A stretch of DNA of 64,000 nt from G965261475 sp965261475 [NCBI: bacterium] (GTDB lineage Bacteria > SAR324 > XYD2-FULL-50-16), in contig OZ253454.1 of NCBI GenBank assembly GCA_965261475.1, positions 1,178,001 to 1,242,000 of the forward strand, given 5' to 3'. A program made the translations under genes and the position numbers. Under the pieces are notes generated by a model. That model was not told where the DNA came from. It saw only the letters and a program-made list of their open reading frames with translations, and searched no databases. This document shows, one piece after another, positions 9,140 through 18,257 of this stretch. Each line of letters opens with the position of its first letter. Position 1 is the first letter of the stretch.

Positions 9140-10114
9140 CTAACTCTCTTTTTTATAAGGCTGTCCAATTGCTTTAGGTGCCAATGCTTTGCCAATAAAC
9201 CCTGCTAGCAAGGTAACTGTCAAAATATAAGGCAGGGCTTGCACAAATTGCAAAGGAATCTCTCTAAATCCTAAAATTCGTACTCCTTGCAAACGAATAG
9301 AAAGGGCGTCCAAAAACCCAAACAATAAACAAGCGAATAAAACGTTATAAGGTTTCCACTTACCAAAAATTAAAGCAGCTAAAGCTATGTATCCCTGCCC
9401 TGCGGTCATCTCTCTAATAAATGAAGCGTTTTGAGCAGTAGAAATATAAGTTCCAGCAACACCTGTCAATATACCTGTAAAAATTAAAGCTCTATACCTT
9501 AAAAAAGCAACCGAAATACCAGCTATGTCTACCGATTGCGGATTTTCTCCAACTGCTCTAAGCCTAAGACCAAACCTTGTTTTAAAAACAATAAACTGTG
9601 CTAAAAATGGCACTAATAAAGCAAAATAAACTAAAATATTGTGCCCTGAAATCAACTCTTTATATAAATCACCTAGAAATGGAATAGTCCCTATTGTATC
9701 TACAAAAAAGAATGTTATAGGAGTAAACCTTTGCTCATCTAGGAGTGTAGGTGTAAATCCTCCTTGATGAAAAAGAGCGATAGCTATGACAACAGTAAGT
9801 CCAGAAACTAGTAAATTGATTGCTAAGCCGCTGATAATGTGGTCGCCATTGTGAGTAACACAAACAAAGCCATGTAGCATACTAAGTAATGTAGATATAA
9901 CAATCGCACCTAACAAACCTAGCCACACATTGCCTATAATAGCCGCTATAGCTGCTGCTGCAAAGCAAGCTGCTAGCATCTTACCTTCAAGACCAATATC
10001 CACTATACCGCTCCTTTCTGCAAATAATCCAGCAGTAGCTGCAAGTATCAAAGGTACAGCAATCCTTATAGCAGAATCAAAGATTTGTAAAACAAAAACA
10101 AATTGCTCTTGCAT
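9140..10114 (-). CDS. ABC transporter permease, nucleoside (BMP-associated) type
   Basis: A 324-residue, strongly hydrophobic protein with about eight predicted membrane segments. The block GLFAERSGIVDIGLEGKML near residue 30 is characteristic of permeases that work with BMP/PnrA-family binding proteins (nucleoside or purine uptake), distinct from the related sugar permeases. It is the last gene of the ATPase-permease-permease operon, 3 bases after the second permease. The neighbouring salvage operon at 18-20 kb (deoC, udp, cdd) supports nucleosides as substrates. Substrate is inferred. Confidence 0.85.
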   Translation of the reverse strand: MQEQFVFVLQIFDSAIRIAVPLILAATAGLFAERSGIVDIGLEGKMLAACFAAAAIAAIIGNVWLGLLGAIVISTLLSMLHGFVCVTHNGDHIISGLAINLLVSGLTVVIAIALFHQGGFTPTLLDEQRFTPITFFFVDTIGTIPFLGDLYKELISGHNILVYFALLVPFLAQFIVFKTRFGLRLRAVGENPQSVDIAGISVAFLRYRALIFTGILTGVAGTYISTAQNASFIREMTAGQGYIALAALIFGKWKPYNVLFACLLFGFLDALSIRLQGVRILGFREIPLQFVQALPYILTVTLLAGFIGKALAPKAIGQPYKKES

Positions 10115-10117
10115 AAT

Positions 10118-11209
10118 TTATTTATAAAATAAGAAATATATTTTTTCAATATAGGGTTTTAACATATAACTTAAAGCACCAGAAAAAAGTACAATCAATC
10201 CTTGAATTACCAGAATAATCTCTTTAGAGATAGTTGATTTTGCAAAAGCAAGCTCTGTTCCTCCTTGATACAAAAATCCAAACAGCAAACTAGCAATAAC
10301 TACGCCTAGGGGATGATTCCTACCCATTAGAGATACAGCAATGCCAGCAAATCCAAACCCAGCGGTAAAATCTAGGAGTAGCTTATGATGTACTCCCATA
10401 ATTTCATTTACTGACATCATTCCCGCCAGAGCTCCGGAAACCAACACAGTTATGATTGTTACCTTTTTAAAGGAAATACCAGCATAAATAGATATTTTTT
10501 CGCTTTTTCCTGCTACTCTTAGTTCATAACCACTGCTAGTTCGCCAAATGTAAATCCAAACTAGCCCAGCACAAATCAAAGCAAAGATAAAAGATATATT
10601 AAGCGGAGTATAAGAGCTCTCTACGCCGAGCCATCTCAAAAAACTAGTAGCAGTAAACAAATGACTAGCTTCTGCAAATAGCCTTGTTTTAGGAGCTTGC
10701 TGACCAGATTCGATTAAAAAATTGACTAGCAAGTAAACCATTAGAGCCGCTGCAATAAAATTAAACATAATAGTGGTAATTACTATATGACTACCTTTGT
10801 AGGCTTGCAACCAAGCAGGAATCAAAGCCCACAAAGCTCCAAACAAAGCTGCTGCTAAAATTCCAAGTGGAATCAACAAGTAAAATGGCAGAAAACTATC
10901 AAAAATCAGCATTGTCAAGCCTATTCCAAGCCCTCCTATGTACGCTTGTCCTTCTGCACCTATATTAAAAAGACTAGCGTTAAAAGCAACACTCGCCGCC
11001 AAACCTGTAAAAATAAAATTTGTAGTATAATACAGAGTGTAGCAAATAGCTTCTTTGTAGCCAAACGATCCTTTGAGCATTATCAAAAGCGAAGAAAAAG
11101 GATTTTCTCCAATCAACGCAATCAAGACGCCAGAAAGTAAAAAAGCCAATAAAATATTGATTAACGGAATAGCAATATAATCTACCCAAGCAGGCATTGT
11201 ATTTTTCAC
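10118..11209 (-). CDS. ABC transporter permease, nucleoside (BMP-associated) type
   Basis: A 363-residue permease with about nine hydrophobic segments, containing FNIGAEGQAYIGG, the counterpart of the DIGLEG block in its partner permease. The two permeases would form a heterodimeric channel in the inner membrane with the ATPase encoded just upstream. The GTG at 11209 begins right after the ATPase stop; an ATG 12 bases later (11197) is an equally good start. The family imports nucleosides or purines with a BMP lipoprotein that is not encoded in this operon. Confidence 0.85.
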   Translation of the reverse strand: MKNTMPAWVDYIAIPLINILLAFLLSGVLIALIGENPFSSLLIMLKGSFGYKEAICYTLYYTTNFIFTGLAASVAFNASLFNIGAEGQAYIGGLGIGLTMLIFDSFLPFYLLIPLGILAAALFGALWALIPAWLQAYKGSHIVITTIMFNFIAAALMVYLLVNFLIESGQQAPKTRLFAEASHLFTATSFLRWLGVESSYTPLNISFIFALICAGLVWIYIWRTSSGYELRVAGKSEKISIYAGISFKKVTIITVLVSGALAGMMSVNEIMGVHHKLLLDFTAGFGFAGIAVSLMGRNHPLGVVIASLLFGFLYQGGTELAFAKSTISKEIILVIQGLIVLFSGALSYMLKPYIEKIYFLFYK

Positions 11210-12712
11210 CTACCACCCTCCCATTAACAATCCTAGTTTCTGCGTACTAGCATTTTTAGCGCTTAATTCTCCAGTTATTTTACCTTGACATATAACAATA
11301 ATTCGATCACTCAAGGCTAAAATTTCATCTAGCTCTGCAGAAACCAATAAAACTGCCTTACCCTCATTTCTCTTTTCCAATAATTTTTGATGAATAGCTT
11401 CAATAGCCCCAATATCTACTCCTCTTGTTGGCTGCCCTACCAAAAATATTTTGGTTTTTTTACCCATCTCACGAGAAAATAGTAATTTTTGTTGATTGCC
11501 TCCTGAAAAATTACCCAATCTTAATTCTGGTGCTATTGGTCTAATATCAAAATTATTCATATTATCAAAGCACTCTTTATACATAATATTTGGCTGTAAT
11601 AATTTATGCTTTAGAATCTGCTTATCGTGTTGATAACCTAAGATATTATTTTCTATAGCATTAAATTCTTTAAGCATGCCAGTTTCTAGCCTATCTTCTG
11701 GAATATGCATAATACCTAACTTACGAGCAAAAGCTGAGTTAAAAAAATTTTTAGAGGTAAACAAAGCATCATCTACAGTAACCTCGCCTTTCTGTAAAGG
11801 ACACATTCCCGATAAAATTTCTAACAGCTCTGTTTGTCCATTACCAGATACTCCAGCTATACCCAAAATTTCGCCTGCAAAAATCTCAAAACTAATATCT
11901 TGCAAACAAGTAACCCCAAAATCATTGATATAATTTAAATTTTTTACTGCTAAAAGTTTGTGGTTTTTAATTTTTACTTTTTTTACTCGCTTAGTCTGCA
12001 GGTCTCGACCTACCATGAGTTTTGCTAAAGCATGGGCATCGGTATCTTTTGTTTTTAGAGTTTGTAAAGCCTCGCCCTTTCTCATAACAGTCACATTGTC
12101 GGTAATATTTAAAATTTCTTTGAGTTTATGAGTAATGAGTAGAATAGTAACACCCTCGGTTTTTAAGGTTTTGAGGATCTGAAACAACTCTTGTGCTTCT
12201 TGAGGAGCAAGCACACTAGTAGGCTCATCTAGAATTAAAATTTTTGCATCACGGTAAAGAGCTTTAAAAATTTCTACCTTCTGTTTCACCCCTACTGGTA
12301 ATTTTGATATAGGTAAGTCTAAATCAATAGACATCTTGTAGTTTGCTTGAAGATTTTTAATTTTTTTTCGTACTATAGCTAAATTTTTAGCAAGCAAGAA
12401 TTCATCTTCGGCTCCAAGCAAAACATTTTCGACACAATTAAAGGTATCTACTAGCATAAAATGCTGATGCACCATACCAATACCTAGTGAAATAGCTACT
12501 TTAGAATTTAGAATTTTTACAGCTTGACCTTGTATAAAAATCTCACCTTCATCTGCTTGATAAAATCCGTAGAGAATACTCATTAGAGTAGATTTACCAG
12601 CCCCGTTTTCACCTATAATACCATGAATAGTACCTTTGGTGACTTTCAAACAAATATCCTTATTTGCCTGTAATTTTCCAAACCATTTATTAATGCCTTT
12701 CAGTTCTAGCAT
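11210..12712 (-). CDS. ABC transporter ATP-binding protein with two nucleotide-binding domains, nucleoside type
   Basis: A 500-residue protein with two fused ABC domains. The first has Walker A GENGAGKST (about residue 34), Walker B ILILDEPT and the His-switch region ITHK. The second has a Walker A-like GVSGNGQTE, signature NFSGGNQQK and the VGQPTRGVDIGAIE block. This arrangement, with a degenerate second Walker A, is standard for sugar and BMP-type nucleoside importers. It heads the operon with two permeases. A 246-base divergent gap to the glycosyltransferase gene at 12959 holds its promoter, but no binding-protein gene precedes it, although that is the usual order in this family. Confidence 0.9.
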   Translation of the reverse strand: MLELKGINKWFGKLQANKDICLKVTKGTIHGIIGENGAGKSTLMSILYGFYQADEGEIFIQGQAVKILNSKVAISLGIGMVHQHFMLVDTFNCVENVLLGAEDEFLLAKNLAIVRKKIKNLQANYKMSIDLDLPISKLPVGVKQKVEIFKALYRDAKILILDEPTSVLAPQEAQELFQILKTLKTEGVTILLITHKLKEILNITDNVTVMRKGEALQTLKTKDTDAHALAKLMVGRDLQTKRVKKVKIKNHKLLAVKNLNYINDFGVTCLQDISFEIFAGEILGIAGVSGNGQTELLEILSGMCPLQKGEVTVDDALFTSKNFFNSAFARKLGIMHIPEDRLETGMLKEFNAIENNILGYQHDKQILKHKLLQPNIMYKECFDNMNNFDIRPIAPELRLGNFSGGNQQKLLFSREMGKKTKIFLVGQPTRGVDIGAIEAIHQKLLEKRNEGKAVLLVSAELDEILALSDRIIVICQGKITGELSAKNASTQKLGLLMGGW

Positions 12713-12958
12713 AGTTAAAATGTGTTAAAATATCTAATCTTAACAGTTTTTAAAATTTTGTAAAATTGTATCTTAAACATTATCTACCTTGATTAAAAAA
12801 TAAATAATTCTTTGCTATTTAATAAAGCCGTGTATAGCTTAAAAAGCTTAAACCATAAAAAACAAATAAATTTTTATATTTGTGAAACAATATAATAAAA
12901 GTTTTTAAAACTCAAACTTTATTGCTAATCTGAATTTACAAGAAAGACAAAATCAAAA

Positions 12959-13987
12959 ATGACTATACTAACTGTAGCAATGCCTGTTTATAATCGAGAA
13001 AAATTTTTAGATGCAAGCATTAACAGTATACTACAGCAAAGCTACCAAGATTTTGAATTTATAATACTAGATGATAGCTCTACCGATAATAGCATCTCAA
13101 TCTTGCAGCAATATCAAAAAAAAGATTGTAGAATAACAATTCTACAAAATAAAACCAACAAAGGAGAAGCCTATAGTCGTAATTTACTAATCAAAGAAGC
13201 AAAAGGCAAATACCTAGCTTGGATGGACTCTGATGACACTTGCCCTTTGTACCGCCTCAAAGAGCAATTAAATTTTTTAGAAAAAAATCCAAACATAGAT
13301 ATTGTTGGCGGGCAAACAATAGTATTTGGAACAAAGAATCAAATGACTTATGCCCCCCTCACAGACCATAACATTAAATCACATATTTTATCTATTTGTA
13401 GCTTTGTCAGTTCTTCTACCATACTAAGACTAAAAAAAATTAGAAAATATAATTTACAATACTTAAGAAAATTTGAAATTTCTACCGATTTTGCATTTTT
13501 AGTCAGCGCTTGTCAAAAATTAAATTTTGCTAATCTACCTCGTATCTTCTATCACTATAGAGTCCACGACAATCAACTACTATCCAAAGTAAATGAAAAA
13601 AAATCACATTTTACTTACCTCCAAAGCATCAAAAAACATTTAGAAAATTTTGGTATTGAAGCAGAAGAAAAGACAATTGCTACTTTCTTTCCATTGCTAG
13701 AGCCCTTAGAAAATTTAGTAGAATTAAAAAAACTAACCAAACTTGTTCTACAAATTTTATCCATTACTGATTTTTACGGTTATCAAGGCATACATAACGA
13801 AATGAAACACAAGCTCTTAGCTGCTATGTACTATCAATACTACAGATTTTATGCAAAACAAGGTGCTAAAAAAATAATTTATTTTGTCTACCACTATGGG
13901 CTGCAAACTTGTTATCATGTCATCCAGATGAAGTCCTACAAGGCTATTCTAATCGCTAAAACTTTCTATTCTCGCTTTATTTATTAA
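12959..13987 (+). CDS. Glycosyltransferase family 2
   Basis: A 342-residue protein with an N-terminal GT-A fold: VAMPVYNREKFLDASINSIL at the start, DDSSTDNS (about residue 38) and the metal-binding DSDD motif in LAWMDSDDTC (about residue 92). About residues 1-210 are the catalytic domain; the C-terminal 130 residues are Tyr/Lys-rich and unassigned. Family 2 enzymes transfer sugars to LPS, capsule or other glycans; acceptor and donor cannot be read from sequence. It stands alone between a transporter and the convergent lpxH-like gene, and its 3' end is followed by a poly-C tract and a terminator-like hairpin. Confidence 0.88.
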   Translation: MTILTVAMPVYNREKFLDASINSILQQSYQDFEFIILDDSSTDNSISILQQYQKKDCRITILQNKTNKGEAYSRNLLIKEAKGKYLAWMDSDDTCPLYRLKEQLNFLEKNPNIDIVGGQTIVFGTKNQMTYAPLTDHNIKSHILSICSFVSSSTILRLKKIRKYNLQYLRKFEISTDFAFLVSACQKLNFANLPRIFYHYRVHDNQLLSKVNEKKSHFTYLQSIKKHLENFGIEAEEKTIATFFPLLEPLENLVELKKLTKLVLQILSITDFYGYQGIHNEMKHKLLAAMYYQYYRFYAKQGAKKIIYFVYHYGLQTCYHVIQMKSYKAILIAKTFYSRFIY

Positions 13988-14010
13988 ATTTTTGAAACTA
14001 CTGTAGCCTA

Positions 14011-14019
14011 CCCCCCCCC
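14011..14019. repeat. Run of nine C bases in the intergenic gap
   Basis: A C9 homopolymer in an otherwise AT-rich intergenic stretch, 24 bases after the glycosyltransferase stop codon. Homopolymers of this length are prone to slippage. It lies outside any reading frame I can support, so no phase-variable gene is implied. Confidence 0.7.
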
Positions 14020-14067
14020 ACTGTCGTAATTACTATGCGTTGTCGCTAGCTAAGGAAGCTACACAAT

Positions 14068-14099
14068 AAGCAAGTAATGTGAAACTTGCTTAAGCTTTT
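14068..14099 (+). terminator. Rho-independent terminator-like hairpin after the glycosyltransferase gene
   Basis: A perfect 8-base stem, AAGCAAGT (14068-14075) with ACTTGCTT (14084-14091), encloses an 8-base loop and is followed by AAGC and a short T run on the plus strand. The 3' arm overlaps the stop codon of the convergent lpxH-like gene. It would end the glycosyltransferase transcript; it might serve both directions. Confidence 0.5.
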
Positions 14100-14839
14100 T
14101 GCCAAACTTTAGGTATGACTTGTAAATTGTGCTTGATGATGAGATAAGCTGGCTTGTCTTCCCAAGCCTCTAGAATAATTCCTGTGGTTGAGCCTATTTT
14201 TTCTACTAGCATTTTTGGAGGGTGAAAATGCCCCACTACACAAAGATTACAGTTAGAATTTTGCGTTAAAAAATAACGCCACTCTTCCTTGCAAAATCTT
14301 TGCTTATGCTCTTGATTTGTAGTTTTTATTTTTTGCTCAGCAGATTGTGTAAGCTTGGTTAAATAATTAGTAGATAGCAAACTAATAAAACATTTCATCG
14401 CAAAACTATGAATAATTTTTCTCCAGAGAAAATAATTTTTGTCTTGGCGATTGATCAGGTTGCCGTGTGTAAAAAGAATTTTTGCTCCACTATTTGTTTG
14501 AAAAATTAAACTAGAAAAACTACAATAATCAAAGGGCAAAAAAGGATTGGATTCTGAGAAAAAAATATCCCTGTTACCAATCAAAAAACTAATTTGCCCT
14601 CCGTTTTTTCTAAATTTTGTTAAAACTGCTACTAGTTTTGTTTGCTCTTTTGAAAAAGTTTTTGGTAAGCTAAACCAAGTGCGAAATAAATCACCCAATA
14701 AAATCAAATGATAATCGCTTGCTTGCAGACTATCTAGTAATTCACAAAATGGTCGTATAACTTTCCAAACATTAGGAAAATGCTGGTCTGTAATTATCAA
14801 TAAATGTTTTTGTAACAAAAAAATAGTTTTTTTTTTCAT
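14090..14839 (-). CDS. lpxH: LpxH-type UDP-2,3-diacylglucosamine hydrolase (metallophosphoesterase)
   Basis: A 249-residue calcineurin-like enzyme with the LpxH motif set: D-x-H in ITDQHFP, GDLFRTW, GNRDIFF, THGNLINRQDKNYFLWR, and GHFHPP. LpxH removes UMP from UDP-2,3-diacylglucosamine to give lipid X, an early lipid A step at the inner face of the cytoplasmic membrane. The GNRD and THG...D-x2-Y-x3-R blocks set it apart from generic phosphoesterases such as the one at 4322. The first motif has Gln where most LpxH have Leu. It could be an LpxH paralogue with another substrate. The gene is divergent from nrdB with a 57-base gap and convergent with the glycosyltransferase. Confidence 0.7.
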   Translation of the reverse strand: MKKKTIFLLQKHLLIITDQHFPNVWKVIRPFCELLDSLQASDYHLILLGDLFRTWFSLPKTFSKEQTKLVAVLTKFRKNGGQISFLIGNRDIFFSESNPFLPFDYCSFSSLIFQTNSGAKILFTHGNLINRQDKNYFLWRKIIHSFAMKCFISLLSTNYLTKLTQSAEQKIKTTNQEHKQRFCKEEWRYFLTQNSNCNLCVVGHFHPPKMLVEKIGSTTGIILEAWEDKPAYLIIKHNLQVIPKVWQKA

Positions 14840-14896
14840 TGACTAATCTTTAAATAACCGTTTAATATCCTTAAACATAACAATAAAAAGATAATA

Positions 14897-15943
14897 ATGA
14901 AACAACAAGTATTTACCCCCAAAACAAATACAGAAATAATTAACAACAGGAAAATGATTAACGGGTACGACGACGGACTAATGCAGGTTCACCCTCTTAA
15001 ACATCCGTTATCAATGGAAATTTTTCAAAAAATGATAGCCAATACTTGGATGCCACAAGAAGTCGAAATGACCCGTGATGTGGAAATGTGGAAACAACTA
15101 GGCGAGCTTAGTGCTAGGGAAAAACGATGCTACGAAAAATGCCTAGCATTTGCTTCTAACCTAGATGGCTTGTTAACCGATTCTATAGCTCACGATATAG
15201 GCAGACATGTGACATCTCCTGAAGCTAGATTGGTGATAGTGCGTCATGCTTTTGAAGAGGCAGTGCATGTTTTATCTTATGCAACTATGATTGAAGCACT
15301 AGGGCTAGACCCAGAGAGAATTTATGGGCTATATCGTGAAGAAAAAGCTCTTTACGAAAAAAACGAACATATTCAAAAAAGTTTAAATAAAATTAGTAAA
15401 TCTGATTTTTATACGGGGACTTTTGTGAATGACCAAGCTTTTTTAGAAGCTTGTATCTCTAATATAATTTTGGAAGGAATTTTTTTCTATTCGGTATTTT
15501 TATTTTTTTATGTATTAAAGAAAAATAATAAAATGCCCGGCAGTGCTGAAATGATACAATTTATTAACAGAGACGAAGAAATGCACGTAAAACACTTTAC
15601 ATATATGGCAAACACTATCAAAAACGAACAACCAGAACTTTGGACAAAAGAATTTCAAGAAACAATTATAGAAAATTTTCGCGAAGGAGTAGCGTTAGAA
15701 ATCAGCTGGAGCAAGTACTATCTAGAAGATGGAATTTTAGGTCTAAATTTAGCAAATATCACGGAATATATCAAATATCTAGGGAATAAAAGAATGCAAG
15801 CGCTACAACTCCCACAATTATGGCAAAACGCTAAAAATCCTTTTACTTGGTTAGACGAAATGACGCAAGGAGCTATGACAGAAACTAATTTTTTTGAAGG
15901 AAGAGTGAGAGAATACTCAAGCGGCACTTTGGATTGGGATTAG
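14897..15943 (+). CDS. nrdB: Ribonucleoside-diphosphate reductase small (beta) subunit
   Basis: A 348-residue class I R2 protein holding the dimetal/radical centre that starts catalysis in the large subunit. Visible ligands: Asp in LLTDSI (residue 95), Glu and His in FEEAVH (121, 124), Glu in ILEGIFFY, and Glu and His in RDEEMH. Tyr128 in VLSYATM occupies the radical Tyr position, where class Ic (Chlamydia-type) proteins have Phe. The overall sequence, such as MINGYDDGLMQ at the start, still resembles the class Ia/Ic group. The large-subunit gene nrdA is not adjacent, which is unusual because the two are commonly an operon. The gene is monocistronic in appearance, with bioY following 60 bases on. 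Confidence 0.93.
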   Translation: MKQQVFTPKTNTEIINNRKMINGYDDGLMQVHPLKHPLSMEIFQKMIANTWMPQEVEMTRDVEMWKQLGELSAREKRCYEKCLAFASNLDGLLTDSIAHDIGRHVTSPEARLVIVRHAFEEAVHVLSYATMIEALGLDPERIYGLYREEKALYEKNEHIQKSLNKISKSDFYTGTFVNDQAFLEACISNIILEGIFFYSVFLFFYVLKKNNKMPGSAEMIQFINRDEEMHVKHFTYMANTIKNEQPELWTKEFQETIIENFREGVALEISWSKYYLEDGILGLNLANITEYIKYLGNKRMQALQLPQLWQNAKNPFTWLDEMTQGAMTETNFFEGRVREYSSGTLDWD

Positions 15944-16003
15944 TATTTTTAAATCTTTTTTGTAAAAAATATAAATTTTTTTAACATCTATCATATATAA
16001 ATT

Positions 16004-16585
16004 ATGGAACAAAAAAATATTACACTAGTAGATAGTTTATTTGCTACAGATACTTTAAAAAAGATTGCTGTTAGAAATACAACATTTGTGATTTTATTCT
16101 CTCTAGCTTTGTGGATCTCAGCCAAAATACAAATACCTTTTTATCCCGTGCCTTTAACCCTGCAGACTATGGTTATTTTTTTGATAGGGATGCTAGGAGG
16201 ATGGAGATTAGGTCTAGCTACAATTAGCTTTCACTACCTGTTAGGAATAGCAGGATTGCCAGTTTTTGCAGGAACCCCTGAGAAAGGCATTGGTTTTGGC
16301 TACATGCTAGGACCTACTGGAGGTTACCTAGTAGGCTTTGTATTCGCTGTACTAATTACTGGTTTTTTTGCTAGAAGAAACATCTATCAAAACTGTTTTA
16401 TGTCAATTCCAGTTTTAATTATTGCTAGCATCTCTATCTACATCCCAGGAGTAATTTGGCTCAGCAAATTTATCGGATTAGAAAAAGCAGTGCAATTTGG
16501 GGTGACTCCTTTTCTTTACGGAGCTGCATTAAAAATTATACTAGCTAGTTTGCTTGTTGCTCTTGGATTTAGATTACAAAAATAA
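16004..16585 (+). CDS. bioY: Biotin transporter substrate-binding component BioY
   Basis: A 193-residue integral membrane protein with about six hydrophobic segments. The conserved blocks IPFYPVPLTLQTM (about residue 45), LPVFAG and MLGPTGGYLVGF are those of BioY, the S-component of ECF-type biotin importers; it binds biotin in the membrane. No ECF ATPase or T-component genes are beside it, so it either works alone or with a shared energising module. Biotin import fits the biotin enzymes encoded here (pycB-like, accB). Confidence 0.93.
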   Translation: MEQKNITLVDSLFATDTLKKIAVRNTTFVILFSLALWISAKIQIPFYPVPLTLQTMVIFLIGMLGGWRLGLATISFHYLLGIAGLPVFAGTPEKGIGFGYMLGPTGGYLVGFVFAVLITGFFARRNIYQNCFMSIPVLIIASISIYIPGVIWLSKFIGLEKAVQFGVTPFLYGAALKIILASLLVALGFRLQK

Positions 16586-16673
16586 CCAAGCAATCAGTTT
16601 TGTAACATTTACAATTTTTTAAGCAATAGCGCTTTTAATTAGCATAACTAAGTCTTAATCATTGCCAATAAAT

Positions 16674-17918
16674 ATGTCGTTGCATTTTCCTGCTGAGTTT
16701 TTTTGCTCTAACAGAAACAAACTCTGTAGTGGACTAGATAAAGACTCGCTAATACTAATTCCTGCAGCTAAAAATGTTTTTCAATCTGCAGGTTTGCCCT
16801 ATCATTTCACACAGAATCCTAGTTTTTTTTATTTTAGTGGAATTTGTGAACCAGATTGCTTACTACTACTAATCCCCTACTCTCCTATAGGAAAAAAAGA
16901 GATAATTTTTATACCAAAACCAACAAAACAAAAAAAAATGTGGTTTGGTGAAACAATAGATAAAGAAACAGTAAGCAAAATTAGCGGCATTGCAGAAGTG
17001 GAGTATCTAGAAAGTTTTGATGCTATCTTGCAGGCTCAACAAAACTGGAAAACAAAATTATATATAGAAAATAATAACTTGCAAAACAAAACTGCATTGC
17101 AATTTTTCTCTCACACACTACAAAAAATTAAACAAAAAAATCCTGCCCTAGAAATAAAAAAATTAGATGCTAAAATAGCGACACTGAGAAATAAAAAACA
17201 TCCACTAGAAATAGCAGCCATTCAAAAAGCGATAGATATTACACATCAAACATTACTTAGAGTTTGGCAAGATACTTCTGATGCTAACAACGAATGTCAA
17301 CTAGCAGCAAAGTTAACCTATCACTATCAAATGTTAGGAGCTGCAGGGCACGCTTTTTTACCTATTGTAGCTGGTGGTAGTAATGCTATTACTTTGCACT
17401 ACCAAAAAAATAATACAGCGCTCAACAAAAAAGAATTATTACTAATAGACACAGGAGCTAACTGGCAAGGTTACAATGCAGATATTACAAGAGTCATACC
17501 CCTAGCAAAAAAATTTACAGACTATCAAAAACAATGTTACGAACTAGTTTTGCAAATGCAACAGATGGTTGTAGAGTCTATTACACCTCAAATGACCTGG
17601 TGGGAATTGTATCAAAAAGCAGGACAAATTCAAGGGAAAATACTCAAAAAAGCAAAATTCATAGCTAAAGAAACAGAACATAAACAACTTAGTATTCACC
17701 GCATAGGACACTCGCTAGGTTTAGAAGTTCACGATCTTTGCGACCAAGATCTACCACTCACAGAAGGTACAGTGCTCACAATAGAGCCGGGACTCTATTT
17801 ACCAAAACAAGCTATAGGTATTCGTATAGAAGATAACTTTTTAGTTACTAAAAATAAAGTAAAAAATCTCTCACAAAAAATCCCAAAAAGTATTGAAGAA
17901 ATAGAAAATATTTTTTGA
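16674..17918 (+). CDS. pepP: Xaa-Pro aminopeptidase (M24 family)
   Basis: An approximately 414-residue aminopeptidase P. The N-terminal AMP_N domain (about 1-170) contains FQSAGLPYHFTQNPSFFYFS. The C-terminal pita-bread domain has all dimetal ligands: Asp in LIDTGANW, Asp in NADITR, His in RIGHSLGLEVHD, Glu in TIEPGLYL and Glu in IRIEDNF. It cleaves the N-terminal residue preceding proline, in the cytosol. The frame is open from a TTG at 16662, but the ATG at 16674 is the more natural start. Neighbours give no operon partner. Confidence 0.92.
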   Translation: MSLHFPAEFFCSNRNKLCSGLDKDSLILIPAAKNVFQSAGLPYHFTQNPSFFYFSGICEPDCLLLLIPYSPIGKKEIIFIPKPTKQKKMWFGETIDKETVSKISGIAEVEYLESFDAILQAQQNWKTKLYIENNNLQNKTALQFFSHTLQKIKQKNPALEIKKLDAKIATLRNKKHPLEIAAIQKAIDITHQTLLRVWQDTSDANNECQLAAKLTYHYQMLGAAGHAFLPIVAGGSNAITLHYQKNNTALNKKELLLIDTGANWQGYNADITRVIPLAKKFTDYQKQCYELVLQMQQMVVESITPQMTWWELYQKAGQIQGKILKKAKFIAKETEHKQLSIHRIGHSLGLEVHDLCDQDLPLTEGTVLTIEPGLYLPKQAIGIRIEDNFLVTKNKVKNLSQKIPKSIEEIENIF

Positions 17919-18257
17919 TAGATAAACAACTCATAATATACAAAAATCAAGGTTAAGCAAAAATTATCAGTTAAAGAAAATTGAAAAATAAAATCTACCT
18001 TAGGCAAACGAGCTAACTTTGATTTACAAACCGTATATACATAATATACACTTTTGTTTTGTGTTTAGTTATGCTATACAACCTTGGCAGTTAAGCTTTG
18101 ATAAAAAATTATAATGTGCCTGCTGATTGTTTTTGGAATAGTTTCACTATTGATTGGTTATTTTGTTTTTCTCAAAGCAAAAGAATAGTATAAATAAAGC
18201 TATTAACAACTTCGTAGATAGTATTAAAATCCTTGTTGACTTTAGAATAATTGGATA
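17919..18257. other. Intergenic region with one short hydrophobic ORF
   Basis: About 340 AT-rich bases between pepP and deoC. I see no RNA gene. A TTGGCA and a TATAAT lie about 20 bases apart just before the short ORF at 18114, a loose promoter match. The deoC-udp-cdd promoter is expected in the last part of this gap. Confidence 0.4.
18114..18188 (+). CDS. Possible 24-residue single-span membrane peptide
   Basis: ATG to TAG encodes a 24-residue peptide that is hydrophobic nearly throughout (MCLLIVFGIVSLLIGYFVFL) and ends in a basic tail, KAKE. This shape is typical of small single-span membrane proteins that join larger complexes. Support is weak: there is no ribosome binding site, no neighbour in the same reading direction within 70 bases, and short hydrophobic ORFs are common by chance in T-rich DNA. 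Confidence 0.2.
   Translation: MCLLIVFGIVSLLIGYFVFLKAKE

Noticed and set aside
10980-11216. Alternative frames inside the ABC permease genes
   Set aside because: They are shadows of well-supported coding frames and show no family motif.
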